A stretch of DNA of 64,000 bases from Phialophora verrucosa (taxonomy: Eukaryota; Ascomycota; Eurotiomycetes; Chaetothyriales; Herpotrichiellaceae): contig MSED01000003.1 in assembly GCA_002099365.1 (NCBI GenBank), forward strand, positions 2,976,001 through 3,040,000, in the 5' to 3' direction. Positions 32,931-45,040 of this stretch are shown here, in pieces. A program made the position numbers and the translations under genes. Position 1 is the first letter of the stretch. Each line of letters opens with the position of its first letter. The notes under the pieces were generated by a model. It saw nothing but the letters and a program-made list of their open reading frames with translations, was not told where the DNA came from and did no database searches.

Positions 32931-34956
32931 ATGTCAACCTCTGGTCAGATAGCGCGGCACGCACCCACTGAGTCCGTCGTACCTCCAAATCATCACGCTG
33001 TCAATCACTTCTTGCGCAACCTTTTCTGGTACATTGTGGTGGGCGTGTTAGCAATCATTACGCTGCGACGATTCCTTGCTTTCTTCAAACGCAACTGGTA
33101 GTGAGTGGCTTTGATATCTCCAGGGTCCTGACCACGCCGATGCATGCAAGTTCCTGCCCCGCTTGGGTGAGAAAGGGCAGCGCCGCGTTGCAATCGCCGC
33201 CCGTCCAATATGTCCTGCGAGTCAACACTCTTTTGGAGACGGCCTTCCGCTCCATCTTTTATCGCCGGCTCGTACGGATCAGTGGTTGGGCCAGATACTT
33301 TTGTCCTCCTTCAGTGGGAGAATGTGTGTTTCTCTGCGTTTATTGGGCCATATTGCTTCTTATGCTCTGGACTAGAGTGATTTTCAAATCTGCCTCTCCC
33401 CTATACGGCATCGAATGGGAGGTGGTAGGCTCGCGGGCTGCATGGGTTTCGACCACACAGCTCCCTCTGGTCTTCTGCACAGGCTGCCGAATCAATCCAA
33501 TCAGTCTCCTGACCGGCATCTCGCATGAAAGATTGGACTGGTTTCACAGATGGGCCGCTAGGACAGTGTTCATGACACTCATCGTCCACTTGGCGTTTTT
33601 CTACCGCGAATGGGACTCACCGACTTTGTTCAGCAGGAGATTGAGCTGATGCCAATGGTCATCTGGGGTTTTGCAGCTTGGGCCATGTTTGGCTTCATGG
33701 TAATCACGGGCTTTGGCTTCTTCCGAGAGTGGTTCTATGAGGTCTGGCTCTTGGTGCATATTCTCTCTGCCTATCTTGGTTTGTTATTGACCTACAAACA
33801 TACACATTGCACCACCTCCTTTGTTCTAGCATCCCTAGGGTTCATCGCTTTCGACACATGCGGGAGAATCGTTCTTTGGGTAACGCACAATGTCCGCTTG
33901 TTTCCCGAGAGACGCCCGACCCAGACCCTTGGATACAATGCGAAACTACAGGTTTGGAATAACAATTATGTCTACCTGAGCATCGCTGATGTTGCATTCC
34001 AATGGAAACCTGGCCAGCACGTGTATATCACAATCCCTCGCTTACGCCAGATCGAGTCACATCCATTTACTATTGCAAATCAGGCTGGCAAGTCTGGTCA
34101 ACGGCGAGAAATGGCTCTAATAATCAAGCCACAACAAGGCTTTACGCTTGACTTGTTGTGCTGGCAACTGAAACACTCATCCAAGTCTCTCACAGTGTTT
34201 CTGAACGGGCCATACGGAAATCCGCCATCTCTGGCAGGCCACGACGCCGTTGTGTTGATCGCCACCGGCAATCGAGCTTCGTTCACCGTGCCTCTGCTTC
34301 AAGAACTACTCTCTACAGGCTTGAAAGTACCCAGAGTTTTTGTTCACATGATTTGCCGAAAGTCCTCCGACATGGCCTGGTACCTGTCTCAGCTGCAAGC
34401 GCGGCTCAAGTCTATCCCGCTCTGCTCGACTGAATTTGAGATCCAAGTACATATCACTTCCGGCACAGACAGTGACTCAGCCGGCATAATACCTCTGGAT
34501 CATGCCCAAGCACCATCTTCGGACCTGACCGAATCACAGGCTCTATGGACGGATATGTTTGACTACGAAAAGGAAGAAGGTATCGAACTCGAGCGGAGTC
34601 CTCATTACGCGTATCCCGGAAAGTCAAGCCATGAAAGCAGCCTGGGATCGTCTGGTTCAATTGCACCATCTCCAAACGGTGCCAAAGCAAAAGACGATGC
34701 AGAGGAGGAGGGACAGCTTCTTGATACAGATCCGTCAACGGCCGACCCAATATACGCTGATTTGCCGGGACAGTCGTCTGTCTCACACCCCGTGGTTTTC
34801 TCTCAAGGTCGGCCCTCTGTTGATGCGATGATCCGACTGGCTGTGGTTGACGCCCACGGTAAAATTCTGGTCGTAGCTGCCGTTGCGGGCAGCCTGAGAA
34901 GCCAGATCTCCACATGCGTTTCCCGTCTGAATCGCGAACTTGTCATGCCTGGTTGA
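32931..34956 (+). pseudogene. FRE3: metalloreductase with broken frame
   Basis: Three frames cover one FRE protein: 32931-33098 (first membrane helix), 33101-33618 (membrane core) and 33619-34956 (rest). Both haem pairs survive (HRWAARTVFMTLIVH; HILSAYLGLLLTYKH) and the FAD motif is SHPFTIANQ. The NADPH site is degenerate (ATGNRASFTVPLL, no GGxG), and the usual EExFxW ending is missing. The second break (around 33612, EWG-LTDFV) has no possible intron and looks like a lost G in GGG. The first break could be a lost base near 33098 or a 95-bp intron (33029-33123), which would delete the helix. Most likely a decaying gene, unless the assembly has indels. Confidence 0.75.
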
Positions 34957-36073
34957 TCGGACGGGATGGTCCTGACGCATCCCCACTTAGCTTGGAGTTG
35001 TGGTGCGAGGCCAATGGCGAATGAGGGTGGATTTCATGCACGCTCCGCTGGCTGGACATTTGTACAGTGATTATCGTGGTTGCAACCATCAAATCTGGAC
35101 GAGCGGTAGGTCTCAGGATGGTCGAGGTCGTGGGCTCGAGGAGTTCCAGGGGTCTCTCAAGTGACGAGCCTGTAGCATTGTGACTGCATTCGCGGACTCG
35201 AGGAGTTCAAGGGGTCTCGGGGACAGCCTGACTGTAAATACTGTAGCAAGGAGATATGTGGCGACGCGCGTTCCACAGCTTTACGTGTTATTTACACCAT
35301 TTACGGCGTCATTACAAGTCACAGCCTTGCGGTTGGGACATGATCCACGTGATCAGGCTACGAACCCCTTGCCCCTCCTCGCTACGCGTTTGCGACGAGG
35401 AGATTTGACCGAACGGGAGACCTCTTTGAGCCAGGTGCAGAGATTGCAATGAATAGACTCTCGTAAGAGGATAAGCTATGGTCTGCGACGTTTCTCTCCA
35501 GACTGGATCTGACGCATCTCTCGCTTCGTCACGGCAGATGTCAACTGCGAGAAATGATTAGGCGGCAAGACATTGCTGAGACGGGAGGACAAATAAGCGA
35601 ATGAATAATTAGAAGGAGACTTGAGCCATACCCAGTGCTTCCGTAAAGGACAATGTTCTCGCACAGATAAGGGAGTCATCTTCATGGTGCCTTGGTTCAA
35701 ATATCGAGGTACTCCTCTCCTCTACAAACGTATCAATCCGTAGCGAAGGCGGGCGTTGATGCTCTATCTGCTTTCACAGCCATCGAGGGATCACCTCTGA
35801 TAATTTAGATTCAGAGCAACGTCACGGTCCCCTTTCCGACTCGACAAATGACATTTATTCTGCCTTGGCACCTACAATCCTCGACGCGTAATGCTGTTGG
35901 ATATCCTTCCCAGGACCGGAACAATGCACTCCTTGCACGTTGTGGTCATTGGAGAGGTGGCCCGGAGGATCTAGCAGCACCTATGTTGTATTCATGTGCA
36001 TTTACGTCTTCGTGTTCACATTCATTGCCCGGCAGCTCCCTCTCTCTTTGATTCAAGAAAGAGACTCACGCCA
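34957..36073. other. Intergenic region with a 22-bp direct repeat
   Basis: CTCGAGGAGTTC followed by (C/A)AGGGGTCTC occurs at about 35135-35156 and 35197-35218. Otherwise only short frames without family features. It lies between the FRE3 3' end and that of the Ser/Thr-rich gene. Confidence 0.5.
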
Positions 36074-36886
36074 TCAAGAAGTCGGTCTCAAGGCTGGGGC
36101 GAGGCCGAAAGTTGGAGTTCCATCCGGTAAGACTGTGGCTCCTACAAGAGGAGGCAGAAAGGCTCCGGTCGCAGACAAGGTTGTCGGATGAACCATGAAA
36201 CTCCCTGTCGAGGTGATGGTGTTCTCGATCGTGCGGACGGTTGGGAGATTGAGGACTGTGGTGGTTGTCACCTCGACTGTCGTGAGGCTGACGGATCGCT
36301 CGCCGGGGGATGTATTCTGTGTCACAGTTGTCGGGTTTACGGTCACGATGGTGGTCTCGACGTCTATTGTGGTGACTGCCTCTGTGGTGACGAGTGTAGA
36401 TGGTACTGAGTAGGTCACAATGCTCACAGAGATCGAGGTCACCACAGACGTGACTGTCTCGGTGCTGATTGCAGAGTACATCGAAACAGACGTGATTGTC
36501 TCGGTTGTGGTTGACACGCCCGTGGACACGGAAACCACAACAGCAGTCGAACTTGCAATAGATGGGAATGCCCATGAGGTCAGGGTCAGATGTGCAGCCT
36601 CAAGCTGCTGCGATGAGTTGGATCCCAACTGACCTTTAGCAAGAAGCACACCGATGGGGACGAAAATGGCAACCAACACGAGAACGATCCAGAGGAGGAT
36701 ACCGGCAACCGATCCACAACAAGCACGGCGATATAGCTTCTCGAGATTCTCGTCGCGGGTGCGGTATGGCAGGGCCGAGGTATTGGTCTCAGGGTCAATA
36801 ACGTACATGTTATGCATCCTGGTGGTATCGCCAGCAATTTTCCTTGAGGTTCTCGAAATATAGTCGGGTAATGGTGTGTCAGACAT
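36074..36886 (-). CDS. Ser/Thr-rich single-pass membrane protein, function unknown
   Basis: From the ATG at 36886 the frame encodes 270 residues without introns. It begins with a short cytosolic segment (MSDTPLPDYISRTSRK), has two cysteines just before one strong membrane helix (SVAGILLWIVLVLVAIFVPIGVLL, about 70-95), and then a long Thr/Val/Ser-rich stretch with repeated TxTVTS-type elements. This layout suggests an O-mannosylated cell-wall or surface protein with a type II orientation. I do not recognise a family. A longer frame continues upstream but without another ATG. Confidence 0.6.
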   Translation of the reverse strand: MSDTPLPDYISRTSRKIAGDTTRMHNMYVIDPETNTSALPYRTRDENLEKLYRRACCGSVAGILLWIVLVLVAIFVPIGVLLAKGQLGSNSSQQLEAAHLTLTSWAFPSIASSTAVVVSVSTGVSTTTETITSVSMYSAISTETVTSVVTSISVSIVTYSVPSTLVTTEAVTTIDVETTIVTVNPTTVTQNTSPGERSVSLTTVEVTTTTVLNLPTVRTIENTITSTGSFMVHPTTLSATGAFLPPLVGATVLPDGTPTFGLAPALRPTS

Positions 36887-37627
36887 GGATACACTCTGGA
36901 ATTGCGGCAGGAGGAGAACCCGAGAAATCTTTGTTTGCGCAGCGGTGCGCAGACAATGATACTTCGGTTTTTGAGACTTGAACGAAGCACGAGCCGGAAT
37001 CGAAAAGCAAAAGATGAACACTCAGAGATAAAGCATAGGCGCAACTGCGTAGGCAGTGCCATGCAGACATCACAAAGGGCCAGCGAGAATCAAAGAAATG
37101 GTTGCCGCTACTACTGCGTGGTGTGGAAACGTCGTTACAATCCTGGTAGACTCACTCATCGCCCAATTACTTACTCTGCATAACGAGACAAAGGGATTCA
37201 TGCAGACAACAGCAACAAAGCCGCGGATTTCACTTGAGCTGGTAATGAAGCGAGAACACCAAGGCACGAGTAATTACAAAAGCAGGGGGGAGTGAAGCTT
37301 TCGCTTTGTCCTCTTTTCTGGTGCTGCGGCTGATTACGTGATGGTCCACCGTAGCTTTCCGAAAGGGTTAGCGCCCAGGCCGCCAAGCGCCAATGGGGGC
37401 CCGGGAGGGGCACGGCGCGATCATAGGCGGATTTGGAGCAAAAGAAAGAATGGGCTCGAGCTGCGGGCAGCGGCTGCGGTCAGCTCAGGGAGACCGAAAC
37501 GACAAGATGGCACGCTGATTGCTTCAGCTTGTTTGACCCTTTCCTACAAGATTCCTCAGGGAGTTCACACCTGATTTGTTCATTGTTACCTCAAGCATCC
37601 TTACCACCTACTCTTGCTGCCGGAATC
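36887..37627. other. Divergent intergenic region upstream of coronin
   Basis: Promoter interval of the membrane-protein gene and coronin. No gene or repeat is assigned. Confidence 0.4.
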
Positions 37628-39723
37628 ATGGCCGGCCGCTTTGTGCGCTCCTCCAAATACCGGCACGTGTTCGGTCGTCCGACTCGCAAGGTGCGCCTCC
37701 GCTTGGTTCCAAGCAGGACGAGCTACAGCTAAGATGTGGAAAGGAACAATGCTATGACAATTTGCGAGTGTCGAAGAATGCCTGGGACACAAATCTGGTC
37801 AAAGTGCGCACTACGTCCGGCTTGTGAAACCCTGCCTTGCTGACGACCTCAGGCCAATCCAGAATACCTCGCACTCAACTGGGACAGCAGCGGCGGTGGG
37901 GCCTTTGCTGTCATCCCTACAAACGAGAAAGGGCGCCTACCAGAACGAATACCGCTCTTCCGAGGACATACCGCAGTCGTCTTAGACACAGATTGGTGAG
38001 CTTTTTGGAAAGCGTGGAGCAAGAGTGGTGGACTGACAGGGCGAAGGAATCCTTTCAATGACTCCTTAATTGCCTCGGGCTCCGATGACGGGAAGGTATG
38101 GTTCCTGAATCCGATATTGTCATGGAACTGACGCGGCCAGGTCTTCCTCTGGAGGGTTCCAGACGACTTCACGCTGCATATAGACCTGCCTGCAGACGAG
38201 ATCCAGGACATTGCCCCGGTCGGAAAGCTCAGCGGTCATCCCAAGTATGCCATCAAATCTACGCTTCTGGCGAAGCAGAACTGACCGCAATCAGAAAAGT
38301 AGGGCATGTGCTCTTCAACCCTGCGGCCGAAAACGTCCTCGCATCAGCTGCTGGAGATTTCACTGTCAAGATCTGGGATATCGAGTCTGGTGCTTCTAAG
38401 CTCTCCCTCAAGGTTGGCGAGGTCATTCAATCTCTCTCCTGGAGCGCAAATGGTTCCCTCTTGGTCACCACTTCGCGAGACAAGAAGCTGAGGATATGGG
38501 ATACACGGCAAGAGAAGCCAGTCCACGAAGGGCCAGGACATGCAGGAGCGAAGAACAGCAGAGCCGTATGGATGGGCGAGCACGATCGAATTGCCACCAC
38601 CGGCTTCTCGAGAATGAGCGATCGTCAGCTGGCCCTGTGGGATGTTCGAAACGCCCAAGAACCCGTGGACGGCTTTCAAATGCTTGACTCGATCTCTGGC
38701 GTCTGCATGCCGTTCTGGGATGAAGGCACGCAATGTCTGTTTCTCGCTGGAAGAGGTGACGGCAACATCAGATACTACGAATACGAACACGACCGGTTCG
38801 AATACCTATCCGAGTACAAGTCGGCTGACCCGCAACGTGGAGTTGCTTTCGTCCCAAAAAGAGGCGTCAACCTGCACGAGAACGAAGTTGCGCGAGCGTA
38901 CAAGACCGTCAATGATAGTTATATCGAGCCTATTTCCTTCATTGTACCCCGACGAGCAGAAACCTTCCAGGAAGATATCTACCCACCCACAACCGGCCTG
39001 AAGCCTGCCGTGAGCAGCAAAGAATGGTTCGACGGTGCTGACGGATTGCCACCGAAGATCTTCATGGAGAGCTTATACGACGGGGCCGGTGTGAAAGAAG
39101 TTCCTGCAGAGGACGCCAAGCCAGTCAAGAAGGCTCCAGAGACGATCAAGCCTGTCGAACCAAAGAAAGTAGTTGCCGAGCCGGCTTCGGAACCAACACC
39201 AGCAGCCATTCGATCTCCACCTGCTTCCATGAAAGAACAAGGTGCTACCATGGCAACTGCTGCCGACAAGTTCAAAGACACCGAACCCGCCGAGGAAGTG
39301 GACGAAGAATCGGATTTCGAGGAGGTACAGAAACCCGTCGAGCGAACCAGTGCAACGAAGCCAGCAGCTGTAGCGGAGGAAAAGAAATCGGAGCCCCAAG
39401 AGCCACCTGCAAGCAAAATCTGGGAAGATCTAGAGGGCCCTGAATCGGCGCCGAAACACAAGGCAAGCTGCATCCATGTCTTCTTCATTTTCCGTACTAA
39501 CATCAAGTAGATGACTGAAAAGGAACTACCCGAGGAACAGAGCGCTGAAGACGGCGAGGCTTCTAACATGCCCACGGCAACATCACCTTCGACGTCGAAC
39601 ACAGCAGAACAGGAAATCAAGAACCTAAAGGCGATTCTTGCACAGCAGACACAGCAGATCAGCAGCTTGACCAAGACGGTGGAACAACTCGTTGCGGAGG
39701 TGAAAATCTTGAAAGCGTCATAG
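37628..39723 (+). CDS. Coronin, actin-binding WD-repeat protein
   Basis: Seven exons (37628-37690, 37744-37803, 37853-37995, 38047-38095, 38141-38244, 38295-39462, 39511-39723) give 599 residues. The start MAGRFVRSSKYRHVFG is the coronin signature, and the splices restore CYDNLRVSKNAWDTN, DTDWNPFND and GHPKKVGHVLFNPAAENVLAS. A seven-bladed WD propeller spans about residues 1-390. A Pro/Ala/Glu-rich unique region (EDAKPVKKAPETIKPVEPKK) follows, and the C-terminus is a coiled coil (EIKNLKAILAQQTQQISSL) for oligomerisation. The last intron (39463-39510) has a GC donor (AAG|GCAAGC) with a perfect CTAAC branch site. Coronin bundles actin and regulates Arp2/3. Confidence 0.95.
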
Positions 39724-40299
39724 AAGACACTGCGCCGCCCCTGGATACATTGCATTGTTCCTCGATGTTAGCGACATGGATAAGTCCTCAAAAGCATACC
39801 GCTTGGCTGTTTCTCCTTGTATACTTGTTTCTTTGTCGCAACTATCAGGGTCCCGCCACCTCGGTCAACCAACCCAGAAGTCCATGGCTCATCATCATAA
39901 CCTAGAAATCGGCGCGCCCTCTGTGCCGTTAGCAAGATACACATTGATGTTGAACTTTTTTCTTTCGAAACACATGGCAGTTCAACGGCGACTCAGAAGA
40001 AAAGCTCATGCCCACGTGGGAACAGACTTTACTCAATATCAACACGTGCACTTATCTGGTATCAGGTACTCTATTCGCGGACAGCTCATCAAAGTGAGGA
40101 GAAGAAGTCGAGACGAACCGCATTTGCTGATTTCTGCATGGATTGCGTGATCAATATATCGGAGATGGTCGTCATGTGAAAACCATTTGCTGTTTGGACA
40201 AAGCTTTTATATCTTATCCATGCTGATGTCCATCTACGCAGGTCTGGTGTGAAAGTCTTTTCGTTACAAGCAAGTGATAGCAATCCGCATCAAATCAAG
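39724..40299. other. Intergenic region
   Basis: Between coronin and the dioxygenase gene. Nothing further seen apart from short frames. Confidence 0.35.
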
Positions 40300-41534
40300 A
40301 TGGGTTCACTCGGGGAGAACTACTCCAACGGCCATTCGAATGGTGATGACCATGGCTACCCCAGGAAGCCACTCAAACAGAGCGGACTGCTCAACGAGAA
40401 GTTCGAATCAGACGACTTGACACCGGTCATTGGACGGGAGTACCCAAAGGTCAACATCGTGGACGATCTGCTGAACTCCCCTGACGCGGACACATTGTTG
40501 AGAGACCTCGCCATCACCAGTACGTACTCCCATTCCAACCAATGAACGCGAAGCATCTGGTATCTCCATTCACACTCAGACAGTCTCCGAGCGCGGTGTG
40601 GTCTTCTTCCGTGCGCAAACGAACCTCACCGACGCGCTGCAAAAGGTCTTCATCCAGCGCATGGGCGAGCTGACCAACAAACCCGCCACCTCAACTCTGC
40701 ACATCCACCCCGTCTTGAACGGCACCAGCGAATTCGGGCACGACAATGAAATCAGCACCATCAGCTCTGTGACGCGCAAGAAGTTGTACGGTGCCTACGG
40801 CGAGGTGAAGAATGCGCGCAAGTATGATGCCGCGCAGTGGCATTCGGACATCCAGTTCGAGAAGTGTCCCGCCGACTATACCAGTTTGAGGTTGACGCAA
40901 TTGCCGAAGAACGGCGGAGACACGCTCTGGGCCTCGGGATACGAGATCTACGATCGATTCAGCCACACGTACCAAAAGTTCCTCGAGGGCTTAACCGCGA
41001 CGTTTGTCGGCGACGGCTTCATCAAGGCCGAGCAGGCGGGCCGAACCACGCTGTACGACCAGCCCAGAGGATCGCCCCATAATGTGGGCAAGGCGTTGAC
41101 GGCGGTGCATCCCGTCGTCAGGACCAATCCGGTTACCGGGTGGAAGAGCGTTTTTGCCATCGGGTCGTTCCCGAAGGTGATCAATGAACTGAATGCCGAA
41201 GAGAGCGATGAGCTACTCGCCAAGTTTAGAAGGATGGTGGCCGAGAACCACGATCTGCAAGTGCGATTCAAGTGGAGGAACGAGCATGATATCGGTACGT
41301 TTGAACGCATATCCGCGCATTTTCGTACAGAGACAACAGAGAGGAAACCGATGCTGACTACACAATCGGCGCGATACAGCCATCTGGGATAACCGCAGTG
41401 CGTTCCACTGTGCCACGTTCGACTATGATGGATTGGGTGAGAGGTTTGGCAATCGGGCCGTCGGTATTGGGGAGGCGCCGTACTTGGACCCAAACAGTCA
41501 ATCAAGGACGGAGGCCCTCGCTGCAGCTTTGTGA
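40300..41534 (+). CDS. TauD/TfdA-family Fe(II)/2-oxoglutarate dioxygenase
   Basis: Three exons (40300-40519, 40584-41294, 41380-41534) give 361 residues. The family's iron ligands are visible as H160 and D162 (QWHSDIQFE) and H320 (NRSAFHCATFD), with the fold start VVFFRAQTNLT and the GGDTLWASGYEIYD strand. The first splice uses the second of two nearby AGs (40583), needed by phase to read AIT-ISERGVVFF. Relatives in fungi release sulfite from taurine or other sulfonates; the substrate here is inferred. It heads a same-strand run of transport genes. Confidence 0.9.
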
Positions 41535-42456
41535 AGAGAGCGTGTATGGTGAGAATCTCAGAAGGGGGTCCCCATCAATCTATTTAGTCGCGGCAATAGA
41601 AGGGCCAGACGATATTAGAATCGTCTCTACAGTCAAGATACAAGCGTAGCAGAACAAGGTCAGTACTTCGAAGGCCATGGTCGCTTGCATTGCATAGATC
41701 GAGCGGCGAGTGTATTACATGGTGAGGATATTATTTCTTGATCAAAGGCACATCTTTCACCGGACATTGCATGGCCAGGGAACATGCGTGGGGGCTTCAG
41801 GACCAGACATCTCGTCCGACACCGGCTGCGTCACCTCCTCGACTTGTATTTGTTGTCGGTCCGAGAAGTGCCAGCTTGAGCGTGTGCTCCGCGGTATGAA
41901 GTACTAGCCTGTTTTAGCCTAGTCCCTGCCCATCCCTTGCCTTTTTCCCAAATGCAATCCAGCTTCACGTCATCAGAAGCGAGGCAAATTCTCATTTGAA
42001 GGTTACAGCGAGATCATCCGTCGCATGCCGCTATCAGTGGTTGACGGTCGATTTCTCGTCCCACCACTGGCCCATCGTGGTCCTTCTAGATAACAGGCAT
42101 GAACAATGCCTCAGAACCAGGCAGTGGCGCCTGCGTTTCGCTGAGTGCTCTGCTGGCTGAGGCGATTAGCCACCGCACGGCAACGTCACTGGTCCGAGGA
42201 GCAAGCCTTGCGATAAGCACTCTCAAGCTTCACACCAGCCCACCACTGGCTCCATAATCGGTGGGCCGCCTTCCGAGGCTCGTTGTGCGCTCATATTTCG
42301 TCGACTTTTTTTCCTGTGTTGGACTCTTTCGTTCCATCTCCTTAAACCCCAAGCGTTGACTGTTCCCCTTCGTCTGGAGCACTGACCTCTCCGCAATTTC
42401 TGGCACTCCCATTCCCATACCACTGCAACTGACAGGGCTCGGGAGTCTCGATCGAT
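41535..42456. other. Intergenic region upstream of the DHA1 transporter
   Basis: Non-coding as far as can be seen. The last 100 bp before 42457 are pyrimidine-rich. Confidence 0.35.
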
Positions 42457-44074
42457 ATGGCTGTTACGGCCTCTTCTCCGGAAGACACGTCCGACAAAAT
42501 GGAGAAGAAGGAGACGTTGCCAGCGAACACCGGCCTCGAAGGGACTACCGACAGAGACGACCCGCTGGCTCTCCTCTCCAAGATCGAGACCAGCTCCGAG
42601 GCTCACCCAATCAGGTGGCCACTATGGAAGAAATGGTCCATCGTCTTTGTCTACTGCCTTCTCCAGGTGTTTGTCACCCTGACTTCGACCACGTATGTGT
42701 CGGTTGAGTTTTTGATCATGGAGAAGTGGACGAGCTCGGCGCAGGTCGCGACGCTTGGACAGAGTATGTTCATCGTCGGCACGGCTGTTGGCCCGGCGTT
42801 CCTTGGTCCCCTGAGCGACATCAATGGGAGGAAATGGGTATATGTTGGCTCAATCGCTCTGTACGCCGTCCTCAACATCGGCACCGCGTTGGCATACAAC
42901 TTCCCTATGTTGGTCATCTTCTGCTTTCTGATTGGTTGCGCCGGGTCGGTCGCCTTGTCAAACGTGGCTGGGACGATCGCTGATCTCTTTGGCGATACCG
43001 ACGGAGCAGCTCAACCCATGGCATTGTTTGTGTTGTCTGCAAACTTTGGCCCGAGCTTGGGCTCCCCGATTGGAGAGTGGATTGCCATCAACCCACACCT
43101 CGGATGGCGTTGGATCTTCTACATCAACATCATCATCGGTGGAGCCTTCGCGTTCGCCCTGTGCTTCATCCCCGAGACGCTGCCCAGAATCGTTATTTCC
43201 AGAGCTGTCAAGAGACGGGGTAGTGTCGACCAGAACGAACTAGACATAGCTCTGGGTTCCAGCAAGCTGTCTGTAATGCGGGAAATGAGGTTCGTGGCGA
43301 CCATGGCTCTGAGGATCATGGTAACGGAACCTATCGTCATCTCGCTTGGCCTGTACAACGGATTCGCATATGGCTTACTCTTCCTGTACCTTGATGGTGT
43401 CTTTGGCGTATTTGTTGTCAACAACGGTCTCAGCTATGTTGGTGCCTCATTGACGTACCTCAACTTCTGTGTCGGTAAGTCCTAGTCTTGTTAAACGTCA
43501 GACATGAACGAGCGGTCGCTGATGAGAGAACCAGGTGTCACCGTGACCTTTTGCTTCGTCCCGGTCCAGACATATCTCTTCACACGGCATAGGTTAAAGC
43601 ATGGCCACATGCCGGAAGCGCGATTCCTCGTTTCTTTGGTGACTGTGTGGCTGTTTCCCATCAGCCTGTTCTGGTTCGCTTGGACGTGCGATGGTGAGCA
43701 TCTGTGGGAGACGCTGGCTCTAACAGGCTTTCACTGACGCAATAAATGCAGGCGAAACGTCGTACTGGTCTCCAGTTGTTGCTGGCGCAGTTCTCGGTTT
43801 TTGCGATCCGCTTCTGTGGCTCGCCATGCTCAACTACATCACCGACTCTTATCCGAACGTTGCTGCCAGCGCCATCGCGGCCTTTTTGATCCCCAGTTTT
43901 CTCATCGCGGCAGGTTGCGCCCATGCCGGTGTCGCCATGTTTGCCAACATGGACGTCAGGTGGGCGTTTTCGACACTGGGTTTCATCTCAATCGGTTTGG
44001 TTGTGCTCGTCTACGTTCTCTTCTTCTGGGGGCCTGTCTTGAGGAGATGGAGTCCGCTCGCGAGGACATTCTAA
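42457..44074 (+). CDS. MFS drug:H+ antiporter (DHA1, polyamine-exporter-like)
   Basis: Three exons (42457-43474, 43535-43693, 43752-44074) give 499 residues with 12 predicted helices. Motifs include FLGPLSDINGRKWVY (motif A), SNVAGTIADLF and SANFGPSLGSPIGEWI (motif C-like), HLGWRWIFYINIIIG, and a long central loop. The DHA1/TPO-type subfamily exports polyamines, antifungals or organic acids at the plasma membrane. The substrate is not evident. Confidence 0.9.
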
Positions 44075-45040
44075 ACTCTGGAAAGATGATTTGATCGAGA
44101 CAAGCATTGAGGAGCAGCCCTTCTTTTGAGCGCAATACTATTCCGTCACGCTTTCAATCAGATGGTGTACTACAACTAATACTTATGTCCGAGCTTGATC
44201 CTCTGTGCTCGTCCCTGATCACAGTGATCGGCGTCAGCTCGCAAACATTGGCCCCCACCAGTCCACCCTTTGGGCTGATATCAGACTTGGCTTTGAATAT
44301 ACTCTGAGAGGTAGCGAGACATCGCCCAACAGGCGAAAACCGATCACGATCGAATGCACCTGTGGTCCCCATTTTAGATACGCTCTTGGCGACGTCGGGT
44401 AAAATGGCTTGCGTGCTTTTGTTTCTGGCTGTAGAGCGCCTGTGTTCCACGTGGAAGAAGCAACATGAGATGATGGGAAAAAAACTGTGACTCGCAAGAT
44501 TGAGTAAAAGGCCATTTGAGTGCTAGAAGCTTATCTAAGGTTCGGTGGACACCGGGCCAATCAGCGCTCCCGGATAAGCTTTCTGGGAAGCCTCAGGCGG
44601 GGCTCCCCCTCGGGAGGCGTGTTCCGACAACAACGGCGCGGTTATCGGAGCAGCACTTGATCTCCCTCGTTCATTTTGCTGCTCACCTCTGATTGCTCTT
44701 CGCCGCCGCCCGAGGGTCATGAGCTCGCTGGTGTGGAGCTCTCCACACGATCAGCTCTGCCAGACCAGCTCTGGCCACACGCCAATCTGATATGCAAAAA
44801 TCAATGGTTTGTCGCTCGGCGGAGCTGGCCATGGCCCGTCGAGTCAGGGTCTCCAGATCGTCGCAACAAGATTCTATATTAGAGCTCGACACCGCACCTC
44901 TTGTCGGTCTTGGTCTTGCTTCAGGCTGAACGGGGCTATTGAGCACGCGACAACTACGCAGTACAGCAGATTTCTGGCTCCCCGTGACCAGCCAACCGAT
45001 CGCGAATTTCGGTTTCTCCAATACCCCCAAGACATTCACA
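44075..45040. promoter_or_regulatory. Upstream region of the purine permease with GATA-type sites
   Basis: AGATAAG (minus strand, 44530-44536) and CGATAA (minus strand, 44642-44647) match the HGATAR site of the nitrogen regulator AreA. A CCAAT box lies at 44557-44561. UapA-type permeases in Aspergillus are under AreA, so nitrogen control is plausible; no UaY-like TCGG-N6-CCGA was found. Confidence 0.4.

Noticed and set aside
33029..33123. Possible intron that would repair the first FRE3 break
   Set aside because: Phase fits, but it would delete the first membrane helix and has no clear branch site; kept only as an alternative.
36195..36632. Plus-strand Val/Thr-rich frames opposite the Ser/Thr-rich gene
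   Set aside because: Complement of simple Ser/Thr codon repeats; the minus strand has a membrane helix and a start.
44600..44630. UaY-like site TCGG...CCGA upstream of the purine permease
   Set aside because: The spacer is 10 bases, not the 6 reported for UaY.
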